A DNA stretch of 8,109 nucleotides. It comes from Thomasclavelia spiroformis (GTDB taxonomy: Bacteria > Bacillota_I > Bacilli_A > Erysipelotrichales > Coprobacillaceae). Within the stretch, counting starts at the first letter, position 1, and each line of letters begins with the position of its first letter. Below are positions 1-7,347 of the stretch, piece after piece. Made by a program: the position numbers and the translations under genes. The DNA is taken from contig JAGZCC010000082.1 of assembly GCA_018369555.1 (NCBI GenBank), forward strand, positions 1-8,109, in the 5' to 3' direction. A model generated the notes under the pieces. The model made no database searches, was not told where the DNA came from, and saw nothing but the letters and a program-made list of their open reading frames with translations.

Positions 1-2
1 GT

Positions 3-2357
3 ACAGTTTTTCAAAATTATATAAATCAAAATGTATATAAGGATAGTGTTAATTTAACTATTACAGCAACAGGTCAAAAAAGCGAAAAAGCACTTGCTAA
101 TCATATACGAATTAGAAATATTCTTGTAAATGGTGCTGAATATGATTTTACAAAAATTCAGCTTCAAGGAGGTTGGGAATACAATACAGTTGACCATTTA
201 ATATATGTATATGACCCAACTCAACCAGTATCCTTTACTACAAACATTGATAATATAAGAACAATAGAAATAGTTTATGTAGAGGAGGTAGGTTCAGGTA
301 TTTTTAATGTTGCTATTGATGGCAAAACAGTTGCTGTTGTAGATAGCTACAAAAATTGTAAATGGGATAATGATAGCAAAGTTTATAAGGTATCTCAGTT
401 AATAAATCCATATAGTTCATACAAGGTTTTGGCTATAATATTTGTATTATTTACGGCTGTAGGCTATTTATTAAATAAAAATAATAAATACTATAAGCTA
501 TTTAATTATTTGAAGTATTTAGATTTAAGTGTAATTTTAGCTTTTGTAACCTATTTCTTCATTGCTTTTATGCAAAATGAAAATATTGGTGATGTGTTTG
601 AATGGATGTGTAATTATCAATCATCATTTGCTAATGGTTTTTGTATAATTGCTTTATTAAACATTGCAGTTACAGCCATATTTAATAAAAATTATAGAGG
701 ATTTTTGGTATTGTCTATAATTAGTATGATATTATTGACTGTCAATTATTTTAAAATACAATTTAGAGATGTGCCTTTGTTGCCTTGGGATTTTATGCTT
801 ATTTCTGTTGCTGGCTCTGTAGTATCAAGGTTTAAATTTACTCCGTCTATAGGGTTTATATTAGCTTTGGTTATTTTTATAGTTATAGTTGTTTTAATTA
901 AATTTGCTACTAAAAAGGTAAATGTTGATAAAATAAAATTACCAGTAAGATTGGTTACTTTTATTGTTTCAAGTGCTTTTTTAGTAATATATGCTTTTAC
1001 ATTTTTATTTAACACAAGTATTAATTTGTTTGAAGCACAAAAGTTTTATTCTGAAAATGGTTTTGTACTTGCCTTTGCAGAAAGTATGCAGTACATTAAC
1101 CCTGTTGATGAACCGTCTAATTATAATGAAGCAACTATGAATGAAATTGCTAATAAGATAAAAAATTCTGTTCAAGAAACTAATGGTGTTAAGCCTAATG
1201 TAATTGTTCTTATGAGTGAATCTTTTTGGGATATTACTAGGGTAAAAGAGCTAGGTTTTAAAGAAGAATTATTCCCAACATATAGAAATTTGCAAAAGAC
1301 TTCACTTACTGGTGAGTTATTAACAAATGTGTATAACGGTGGTACTGTTAATTCTGAATTTGAGGCAATTACAGGATTTTCTGTTGCTTATTTACCATCA
1401 GAATATATGCCATATCAGAGATGTATGCGACCTGATTTTTACTCTATTAATAGCTTTTTAAAGAGCAATGGATATGATAGTCTTGCAATTCACCCATTTG
1501 AAAAAACTAATTATAATAGAAGTACAGCTTATGAATACCTAGGCTTTGAAAAGACATTGTGGGAAGATGATTTTGATGAAAATGCAGATAGAATGAGAGG
1601 CTATATATCTGACCACGCATTAACAGAAAAGATTATTGAAGAATATAAAAACCACAAAAAAGAATCAAATTCACCTTGGTTCAATCTTTCTGTATCAATG
1701 CAAAATCACGGTGGTTATTGGGAAAGTACATTAGATAGTAATAAAAAAGTAAATGTTGATGATTCAGCATTTACAGAAACATCAAGAGGTTCTATTGAGG
1801 ACTTGGCAACTGGTTTGCACTATGCTGACCTTGCTCTTGGAGAACTTATTGACTATTTTAAAACAGTTGATGAACCTACAGTAATTGTTATGTTTGGTGA
1901 CCATATGTCAAATGCTGGACAAATAGGGGATACTCTCCTTGACCAATCATCACTTATTGCTGAAAGTGACTATGACCTTTCAGGCTTTGGCAAAGATACA
2001 AATGATACTAATGCTCATAATATTTATGAGCAAAGACGAGTACCATTTATGGCTTGGAGTAATTATAAAAATGTTAATAAAAATTGTGGAACATTAAGTG
2101 TTACACAACTTTTACCTACTGTATTATCAGAATATAATTCTATTATGCCTAGTTACTTCTATTATTTAAAAAATGCACAATCTATTCTTCCAGCTTGTGC
2201 TTCTGGTATATTTGTAAATAAAGACGGAACTTGCGATTTTGTAAGTAATATGAATGAAGAACAGAAAAAACAATATGAAGAATATTGGCTTATAGAATAC
2301 GATTATATCTTTGGTAAAAATTATTTAAAAAATATTTTTGATTATAATATTGAATAA
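3..2357 (+). CDS. LtaS-like membrane phosphotransferase (sulfatase fold) with extra N-terminal module, 5' partial
   Basis: Predicted polytopic membrane enzyme of the lipoteichoic acid synthase / alkaline-phosphatase superfamily; known members move phosphoglycerol from phosphatidylglycerol to a surface polymer outside the membrane. The frame is open from base 3, giving 784 residues with no start, so the gene begins left of the window. Residues 1-140 are a beta-rich soluble module (ITATG near 20, GGW at 56-58, SG at 98-99). Six hydrophobic segments follow at about 140-157, 175-190, 211-227, 233-252, 282-302 and 315-336, then the catalytic domain from about 398. Visible catalytic-type residues are E406 in SESFW, the presumed nucleophile T448 in GGTVNSEF, H569 in NHGGY, and D633/H634 in FGDH, matching LtaS E255, T300, H416, D475 and H476. 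The topology fits an outside N-module and an outside catalytic domain. The TTG at 429 has no good ribosome binding site and is internal. Polymer and substrate are not determinable; the family call is firm. Confidence 0.9.
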   Translation, partial: TVFQNYINQNVYKDSVNLTITATGQKSEKALANHIRIRNILVNGAEYDFTKIQLQGGWEYNTVDHLIYVYDPTQPVSFTTNIDNIRTIEIVYVEEVGSGIFNVAIDGKTVAVVDSYKNCKWDNDSKVYKVSQLINPYSSYKVLAIIFVLFTAVGYLLNKNNKYYKLFNYLKYLDLSVILAFVTYFFIAFMQNENIGDVFEWMCNYQSSFANGFCIIALLNIAVTAIFNKNYRGFLVLSIISMILLTVNYFKIQFRDVPLLPWDFMLISVAGSVVSRFKFTPSIGFILALVIFIVIVVLIKFATKKVNVDKIKLPVRLVTFIVSSAFLVIYAFTFLFNTSINLFEAQKFYSENGFVLAFAESMQYINPVDEPSNYNEATMNEIANKIKNSVQETNGVKPNVIVLMSESFWDITRVKELGFKEELFPTYRNLQKTSLTGELLTNVYNGGTVNSEFEAITGFSVAYLPSEYMPYQRCMRPDFYSINSFLKSNGYDSLAIHPFEKTNYNRSTAYEYLGFEKTLWEDDFDENADRMRGYISDHALTEKIIEEYKNHKKESNSPWFNLSVSMQNHGGYWESTLDSNKKVNVDDSAFTETSRGSIEDLATGLHYADLALGELIDYFKTVDEPTVIVMFGDHMSNAGQIGDTLLDQSSLIAESDYDLSGFGKDTNDTNAHNIYEQRRVPFMAWSNYKNVNKNCGTLSVTQLLPTVLSEYNSIMPSYFYYLKNAQSILPACASGIFVNKDGTCDFVSNMNEEQKKQYEEYWLIEYDYIFGKNYLKNIFDYNIE

Positions 2358-2381
2358 AATTAATAAAAAGGAGAGATTTGT

Positions 2382-3512
2382 ATGTTATTAAATAAAGTAT
2401 TTAGTAATAAATATGTGTTAAAAATGTGTAAGTTTTTTAATTATGTTAATAAATACGGTATTTATAATGGATACAAACTTTCCTTTAATAATTTTTGCCT
2501 TGATACAATATATAGAAAAAATAAAAACAAACAGTCTTTTAATTTAGTTAGCAAAAGGATAATTGATGGTAAAATTGATAATGAATATGATTTTGGTTAT
2601 TGTGTTTTTGGACCATTAATATATGAATTTATAAAATGGTTATATAATGAAACTAAAGAATATGAACAAATTTGTTTTTTAGCAAGAGAGGGTTGGTTAT
2701 TAAAAAATGCATATGATATTTATACAAATAATGAAAAGAGCAAGTATTTTCTTGCATCAAGGCGGGCTGTATCTGTGCCTGCAATATATACAGAAATAGA
2801 TATAAAAGAAATTTTAAGTCAATATTATAAAGGAAGTATAAAAAATTTATTGTATTCAAGATTTGGTGTTTATACTACAGATGAGCGTTATGTTGAAATG
2901 CCTAGAGATATTGAGAAAGTTTTAAGTATTTTAGATAACAAAGAAATATTAGAAAGGGCAAAAATAGAGAGGGAAAACTATAAAAAATATATAAATAAAT
3001 TTAGTGATAAATATGCTGTTGTTGATGTAGGTTATAGTGGTACAATACAGTATTATTTATCTAAAATGTTAAATAAAAAGATAGATGGATATTATATATG
3101 CTCGCATTTTAATAATAAACCAAATAAATTAGGTTGTAAATGTGAGAGTATTTATGGTGTTATAAATTTAGTTGACGAAAGAGAAAATATTGTATTTAAA
3201 AATCAGCTTTACATAGAGGCTGTATTGAAAGCACCTTATGGTCAGTTAATATCTTTTAATAATGATGGTATACCTTTATACAATGATGATTTAACATATA
3301 GTGAAACTATAAAAGATATTCATAATGGCATTTATGACTATATAAGAGATATGAAAAATATAAATGAAAAAAATGAGGCTTTTGCTTTGATGATGTTTGA
3401 ACTTGGAATAAAATATACCGAAAGAAGGTTATTAAACAAATTAGTAGTTGAAGATAGTTATTGTTCAGATGGTACTTTTGTATTAAAAAATGGTAAATGG
3501 AATAAAGAGTAA
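2382..3512 (+). CDS. COG5610-type protein lacking its HAD domain, surface-glycan locus
   Basis: Cytoplasmic-looking 376-residue protein with no signal peptide or clear membrane segment. It resembles the C-terminal region of COG5610 proteins ('predicted hydrolase of the HAD superfamily'), which recur in polysaccharide biosynthesis loci. Visible landmarks are FGPLIYEFIKWL at 75-87, FLAREGWLL at 99-107, LASRRAVSVP at 124-133, VVDVGYSGTIQ at 213-223 and the segment around EAVLKAPYG at 279-287. COG5610 proteins usually begin with a HAD part carrying a DxFDT-type motif; none is seen here, and the first 65 residues are a basic, aromatic-rich stretch. ATG 2382 is preceded by AAAAGGAGAG at about 2367-2373, 24 bases after the upstream stop. 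Its position between an LtaS-like enzyme and a glycosyltransferase suggests a role in making or modifying a surface glycan, but the reaction is unknown. Family recognition is from memory of motifs. Confidence 0.72.
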   Translation: MLLNKVFSNKYVLKMCKFFNYVNKYGIYNGYKLSFNNFCLDTIYRKNKNKQSFNLVSKRIIDGKIDNEYDFGYCVFGPLIYEFIKWLYNETKEYEQICFLAREGWLLKNAYDIYTNNEKSKYFLASRRAVSVPAIYTEIDIKEILSQYYKGSIKNLLYSRFGVYTTDERYVEMPRDIEKVLSILDNKEILERAKIERENYKKYINKFSDKYAVVDVGYSGTIQYYLSKMLNKKIDGYYICSHFNNKPNKLGCKCESIYGVINLVDERENIVFKNQLYIEAVLKAPYGQLISFNNDGIPLYNDDLTYSETIKDIHNGIYDYIRDMKNINEKNEAFALMMFELGIKYTERRLLNKLVVEDSYCSDGTFVLKNGKWNKE

Positions 3513-3516
3513 GGAG
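3511..3516 (+). promoter_or_regulatory. Ribosome binding site that sets the glycosyltransferase start
   Basis: AAGGAG lies six bases before ATG 3523 and shares bases with the TAA stop of the previous gene (3510-3512). This favours ATG 3523 over the in-frame ATG at 3490, which lies inside the upstream gene and has no such motif. The overlap suggests translational coupling of the two genes. Confidence 0.8.
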
Positions 3517-3522
3517 TTATTT

Positions 3523-5400
3523 ATGGGGCACAACATTAAAACTTCGATACATTTAGTAAAAAATAAAATAAAGAACAAAAAAAATTCTTATAAGAACTAT
3601 TTAAAAAAAGAGGATATAAATTCTTTGGATTTACCTCCTCTTTTAAATAAGCCTTTAATATCATTAATTTTATTTGCAGATGAAAATTATAAAGATACTT
3701 TAGATACTCTTAAAAATCAAACTAATTATGATAACTATGAAATTATTGTTGTTAGTAATAATGATATTAAATGTGAAGCGAGTGCAGTAATTATTGAATA
3801 TAATTGTTCTGAAAAAGAGGCTTATAAAATTGGATTAAGTGTTGCTCAAGGAGAATATATTGGTTTTTTAAATTCAGACATATTATTAAGTGAAAATACT
3901 TTATATTATATGATGTTGGAAAAGCTGTATTGTGATTTTGATATGGTCTATACTGATGAGGATATTATTGAAAATGGAGTTAGAAAGAATCCGTTTTTTA
4001 AGCCTTGTTATTCTCCTCATACTTTAAGGAGTTTTAATTATATTGGATTTGCACTTATTAGGGAAAATTTAATAACAGTATTTAATGATTATTATAGTTT
4101 ACTTATTGATTTATCTTATACCAATATAAAGGTTTCAAATGTTGAAAGAGTTTTAGTGCATTATAAAAATAGAACTATAGAAAAATTTGAACCAATATAT
4201 AGCAATATAAATAAAAAAGTTAGTATTATTATACCATCTAAAGATAATTACACTATATTAGAAAGATGTATTGATAGTATTAGAAAGAAAAGCATATATA
4301 ATAATTATGAAATAATTGTTGTAGACAATGGTAGTAATAATGAAAATAAGTGTAAATATGCTAATATTGCAGACAAGTATGTTTATGAAAAAATGGATTT
4401 TAATTTTTCTAAAATGTGTAATATTGGTGCAGAAAATGCTGAAGGAGAAATTTTTTTATTTTTAAATGATGATACTGAAATTATATCACAAAATTTTCTT
4501 GATGTTATGGTTAATTATGCAATAGAGCCTCAAACTGGAGCTGTTGGGTGTCAGCTTTTGTATCCTAACAATAAAATACAGCATTGTGGTGTAATTAGTA
4601 TACAAAATGGACCGGTACATTGTTTTTTAGGTTGTGACGAAAATACTGACAGTTATTTTGGTAGAAATAAGTATAGTTATAATTATTCTGCTGTAACTGG
4701 TGCTTGTTTAATGATTGAAAAGAAGAAATTTCAAGGCTTTGATGAAGATTTACCTGTTGCTTATAATGACATAGATTTGTGTTGGAATTTAGTTGAAAAA
4801 GGTTATTATAATGTAGTTGTAAATAGTGTTAAACTATACCATTATGAGTCTATTTCAAGAGGTGACGATAGGAAAAGTAAGTCGAAACTTTTGAGATTAT
4901 ATAATGAAAGAGAAAAACTATATAATAAGCATAGAGATTTTTGTTTTAATGACAAGTTTTATAATAGGAATTTGACACAACATAGAGGAGATTTTACTTT
5001 AGAAAATATTAATTATATTAATAGAGGTATGTTTGCTAGAGTTATTATAAATCCTGAAAAATATTTTACTGATAAAATTAATTACAAAATTGAGTATATG
5101 TCAGATGGCAATATGGTCAATATTGGTGGCTGGGCATATATTGATGGCAAGAGTACAACACCGTTTATAGTAATAATGACTAGAAATGATGTTGCTGTTC
5201 CAGTAGAAGCTAATGTTGAAATAAGACAAGATATATCATCTAAATTTGGCAAAAATTTGGATTTGTGTGGATTTTCTTGTCATATTGATAAAAATTTGTT
5301 TGAAAAAGGTTGCTATCAACTTGGTATAATGCTTGTTAGTAAAATTACAATGAGAAAATATATAGTTCTTATTGATAAAAGAATTGATATTAAATTGTAA
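3523..5400 (+). CDS. Tandem-domain GT2 glycosyltransferase with C-terminal accessory domain
   Basis: Predicted 625-residue cytoplasmic or membrane-associated glycosyltransferase with two GT-A (family 2) domains. Domain 1 spans about 45-225: a LISLIL strand, EIIVVSNND, FLNSD as the DxD-equivalent near 115-119, then VYTDEDI and the FKPCYSPHTL / FNYIGFALI segment typical of the first half of these double enzymes. Domain 2 spans about 233-470: VSIIIPSKDN, EIIVVDNGSNN, FNFSKMCNIGA, FLNDDTEI near 313-320, VGCQLLYP, IQHCGV, VTGACL, NDIDLCW near 415-421 and HYESISRG near 440-447. This layout is common in enzymes that extend O-antigen, rhamnan or teichoic-type glycans. Residues about 519-625 form a separate beta-rich tail with GGWAYIDG, EIRQDIS and CGFSCHID, found on many clostridial GTs as I recall. 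The start follows the strong AAGGAG. Sugar donor and acceptor cannot be told. It is probably coupled to the upstream gene. Confidence 0.9.
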   Translation: MGHNIKTSIHLVKNKIKNKKNSYKNYLKKEDINSLDLPPLLNKPLISLILFADENYKDTLDTLKNQTNYDNYEIIVVSNNDIKCEASAVIIEYNCSEKEAYKIGLSVAQGEYIGFLNSDILLSENTLYYMMLEKLYCDFDMVYTDEDIIENGVRKNPFFKPCYSPHTLRSFNYIGFALIRENLITVFNDYYSLLIDLSYTNIKVSNVERVLVHYKNRTIEKFEPIYSNINKKVSIIIPSKDNYTILERCIDSIRKKSIYNNYEIIVVDNGSNNENKCKYANIADKYVYEKMDFNFSKMCNIGAENAEGEIFLFLNDDTEIISQNFLDVMVNYAIEPQTGAVGCQLLYPNNKIQHCGVISIQNGPVHCFLGCDENTDSYFGRNKYSYNYSAVTGACLMIEKKKFQGFDEDLPVAYNDIDLCWNLVEKGYYNVVVNSVKLYHYESISRGDDRKSKSKLLRLYNEREKLYNKHRDFCFNDKFYNRNLTQHRGDFTLENINYINRGMFARVIINPEKYFTDKINYKIEYMSDGNMVNIGGWAYIDGKSTTPFIVIMTRNDVAVPVEANVEIRQDISSKFGKNLDLCGFSCHIDKNLFEKGCYQLGIMLVSKITMRKYIVLIDKRIDIKL

Positions 5401-5419
5401 TAAGGCATATAAAGTATTT

Positions 5420-5439
5420 TCTGTAATATAATTTACAGA
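5420..5439 (+). promoter_or_regulatory. Small inverted repeat before the bofA-like gene, overlapping its ribosome binding site
   Basis: TCTGTAA (5420-5426) and TTACAGA (5433-5439) are perfect reverse complements around a TATAAT loop. The right arm runs into the AGAGGTGAT ribosome binding site (5437-5445). It lies in the 48-base gap between the glycosyltransferase and the next gene, the largest gap in the window, so a separate promoter or operator for the downstream genes is possible. The TATAAT has no good -35 box at 17 bases, and short AT-rich palindromes arise by chance in such DNA. No T run follows, so it is not a convincing terminator. Confidence 0.3.
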
Positions 5440-5448
5440 GGTGATAGT

Positions 5449-5718
5449 ATGAGCAATATAATATCAGAGCAAATTTTTAGTTGGGGATTATATGCTGTTA
5501 CATTATTTTTGTTGTGTTTAATAACTATTGGGAGTTTTCCTAAGATTGGCAGAATTGCTATGCAAGGGGTTATGAGTGTATCTTTCATATTGATTATTAA
5601 TTGTTTATTGTTTAAGATTAATTTGTGTTTAGGCATAAATTTCTTAACTGTATTTGTATCGTCAATATTGGGAATACCAGGAATAGGTCTTATGTATATT
5701 TTGTTGTATGTATTTTAG
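5449..5718 (+). CDS. bofA: BofA-family (pro-sigma-K processing inhibitor-like) membrane protein
   Basis: Small 89-residue integral membrane protein of the BofA family (PF07441). In Bacillus subtilis BofA sits in the outer forespore membrane with SpoIVFA and blocks the intramembrane metalloprotease SpoIVFB, which activates sigma-K. Hydrophobic segments are at about 12-29 and 40-58, followed by the family signature INFLT and SILGIPGIGLM at 63-82. N51, N64 and T67 line up, with identical spacing, with B. subtilis N48, N61 and T64, residues recalled as needed for SpoIVFB inhibition. The ATG has a strong AGAGGTGAT site just upstream. The gene is 11 bases before a rhomboid protease gene and so probably co-transcribed with it, which leaves open whether it acts on a SpoIVFB-type enzyme or on this neighbour. 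The family call is strong; the sporulation role is inferred. Confidence 0.87.
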   Translation: MSNIISEQIFSWGLYAVTLFLLCLITIGSFPKIGRIAMQGVMSVSFILIINCLLFKINLCLGINFLTVFVSSILGIPGIGLMYILLYVF

Positions 5719-5724
5719 AAAGGA
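5719..5724 (+). promoter_or_regulatory. Ribosome binding site that sets the rhomboid start
   Basis: AAAGGA lies five bases before ATG 5730 and directly after the TAG stop (5716-5718) of the bofA-like gene. It argues against longer in-frame starts, such as one at 5625, that would run through the bofA-like coding sequence. Confidence 0.75.
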
Positions 5725-5729
5725 TAAAA

Positions 5730-6803
5730 ATGTTTTTTATTAAAAACTTTACAGAAAAACTTCTTGAAAATGAATATAAGCCAATAGCTAATTTTTATAG
5801 TAGTAAAAATATAGATGAAAACACTGAATACATAGCTTTTATTAAGCAAGTAGGTCAGATTTCTTATTGTGTTGTTGTAATAAACGCAGATAAGAAGTAT
5901 GATTATAAAGGCTTTTATAAAGATGTATTAAGTTATTTAAATCAATTAAATAAAGTTGTGGTTACTGGCATATTTGTTACTAATAGTTTAAATGACCAGA
6001 TTATTGATTTTACTAATATAGATATTGAAGATTATCAAAACAAACTAATTGATGTTAGATGGATTGTTGATATAAAAAATAACAAGATAATTGTAAACGG
6101 TCAGCAGCCTAATAAAATACTTAATGTTGATATGCTTATAAAGACATCTTTTCATAATGGTACTTATGCAGTAGGGCAAGACTTAGATACTTTAATGGAA
6201 AAAAGTGAAGATAAAAGATTTAAATATATTAAAACCAATAATATTGCTGTTACAATTGCACTTATTATTATTAATGGAGTTATAGAAGTCTTTAATTTTT
6301 TGTTAGGATTCCAATTTGGTGATAATTCCATTATTTTAAATGGTGGTATTAGTAGAGAAATGATTTTATCTGGACAATGGTATAGGTTATTAACATATAT
6401 GTTTATACACGGAAGTGTAACTCATTATGTTGGTAATGCTTTATCATTGTATATTTTTGGTTCAAGAGTTGAGAAATATTTTGGCAAAATTAATATGCTT
6501 ATTATATATTTTGTTGCAGGTCTAGGCGGTGGCTTACTTAGTATGTGCTTAAATGGTGGACTTGCTGTTGGAGCATCTGGTGCTATATTTGGCTTAATTG
6601 GTGCTGTTTTGGCTTATACTAAAATAAAAAATCATTCTATAGGTGGTTTTGATACTTATTTAATTGTTATATTTATTATTTTTGGTCTGTTAAGTGGATT
6701 TATGATGGCAGATATAGATAACTGGGGACATATTGGTGGATTTATGACAGGTATAGTTGCTAGTTTTATTGTACTAAAAGGAGAAAAAAATGAAGATATT
6801 TAA
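5730..6803 (+). CDS. Rhomboid-family intramembrane serine protease with N-terminal soluble domain
   Basis: Predicted 357-residue membrane protease of family S54 that cleaves transmembrane substrates within the bilayer. Residues 1-165 are a soluble, mixed alpha/beta N-domain with no motif I recognise; B. subtilis GluP (YqgP) also has a globular domain before its membrane core. The core starts near 172 and shows six membrane segments. An L1-type QWYRLLTY is at about 216-223, H227 and the HYVGN motif with H232 and N236 come at segment 2, the GASGAIFG motif has the presumed nucleophile S283, and H334 in NWGHIGGFMTG completes the Ser-His dyad. All key residues are intact, so it should be active. 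It ends shortly after segment 6, lacking the C-terminal TPR tail of GluP. It overlaps the next gene by 14 bases and follows the bofA-like gene by 11 bases. Substrates are unknown. Confidence 0.92.
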   Translation: MFFIKNFTEKLLENEYKPIANFYSSKNIDENTEYIAFIKQVGQISYCVVVINADKKYDYKGFYKDVLSYLNQLNKVVVTGIFVTNSLNDQIIDFTNIDIEDYQNKLIDVRWIVDIKNNKIIVNGQQPNKILNVDMLIKTSFHNGTYAVGQDLDTLMEKSEDKRFKYIKTNNIAVTIALIIINGVIEVFNFLLGFQFGDNSIILNGGISREMILSGQWYRLLTYMFIHGSVTHYVGNALSLYIFGSRVEKYFGKINMLIIYFVAGLGGGLLSMCLNGGLAVGASGAIFGLIGAVLAYTKIKNHSIGGFDTYLIVIFIIFGLLSGFMMADIDNWGHIGGFMTGIVASFIVLKGEKNEDI

Positions 6804-7347
6804 TGAAGTAATGGAAAAGGAAAGTAATTCCCGTTTTGGTGATAGAAAAGTTGTGTTTGGCGAAGGAAAAATTAATGCTGAAATTATGCTTATAGGTGAG
6901 GCTCCTGGTGGTGAGGAGGAAAAACAAGGTAAGCCATTTGTTGGTAAGGCAGGCAAAAACTTAAATGAATTTCTTGAAATTGTAGGACTTGACAGAAGTG
7001 ACTTATATGTATCAAATGTTGTTAAGTTAAGACCTTTTAAACTTAGTCCAAAGACAAACAGACCAATAAATAGACCACCAAATAAAGAAGAATTAGATTT
7101 TTTTGTACCATTACTCCATAAAGAAATAGAGATTGTAAAACCTAAATTAATAGTTACATTAGGTAATTTTGCTTTAAAAAATGTGCTTATGAACCAAAAA
7201 GCGTCAATTGGTGACTATCACGGAAAAATTATTGAAAAAGACGGAAAAAGAATATTCCCACTTTATCACCCTGCATCAATAATATATGATAGAGCAAAAG
7301 AACCAATATATATAGAAGATTTAAATAAACTTAAGGAAATATTATGA
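6790..7347 (+). CDS. Family-4-like uracil-DNA glycosylase without Fe-S cysteines
   Basis: Predicted 185-residue cytoplasmic DNA repair enzyme that removes uracil from DNA as the first step of base excision repair. Motif A appears as GEAPG at 36-40 followed by GKPFVGKAGK at 47-56, the hallmark of family 4/5-type UDGs. SNVVKLRP at 75-82, NRPP at 94-97, VTLGNFALK at 122-130 and the LYHPAS motif with H160 follow. Family 4 enzymes usually hold a 4Fe-4S cluster through a CxxC near the N-terminus and two later cysteines (KCRPP and one about 15 residues on). This protein has no cysteine at all: the KCRP position reads KLRP and the later site is in LDFFVP. A spacer, KLSPKTNRPI, sits between KLRP and NRPP. 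It resembles a known clostridial subgroup annotated as UDG. AAAAGGAG (6776-6783) precedes ATG 6790; the gene overlaps the rhomboid gene by 14 bases and the next by 4. Confidence 0.87.
   Translation: MKIFNEVMEKESNSRFGDRKVVFGEGKINAEIMLIGEAPGGEEEKQGKPFVGKAGKNLNEFLEIVGLDRSDLYVSNVVKLRPFKLSPKTNRPINRPPNKEELDFFVPLLHKEIEIVKPKLIVTLGNFALKNVLMNQKASIGDYHGKIIEKDGKRIFPLYHPASIIYDRAKEPIYIEDLNKLKEIL

Noticed and set aside
429..431. TTG as the start of the LtaS-like gene
   Set aside because: The frame is open upstream to the window edge with coherent coding sequence, no good ribosome binding site precedes the TTG, and the predicted topology works with the N-terminal module outside.
746..1015. Minus-strand open frame opposite the LtaS-like membrane region
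   Set aside because: Antisense shadow of a clear coding region, with no family resemblance.
2653..2859. Minus-strand open frame opposite the COG5610-like gene
   Set aside because: Shadow frame; the plus-strand protein has conserved motifs across the same bases.
3490..3522. ATG at 3490 as the glycosyltransferase start
   Set aside because: It lies inside the upstream gene with no ribosome binding site; ATG 3523 has AAGGAG six bases upstream.
5433..5636. Minus-strand open frame opposite the bofA-like gene
   Set aside because: Shadow of a recognised family gene; no ribosome binding site or motif.
5625..5729. Longer N-terminus for the rhomboid protein
   Set aside because: It would run through the bofA-like gene in another frame; ATG 5730 has AAAGGA at the right distance directly after the bofA-like stop.
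6774..6956. Minus-strand open frame opposite the UDG start
   Set aside because: Shadow frame covering the conserved UDG motif A region on the plus strand.
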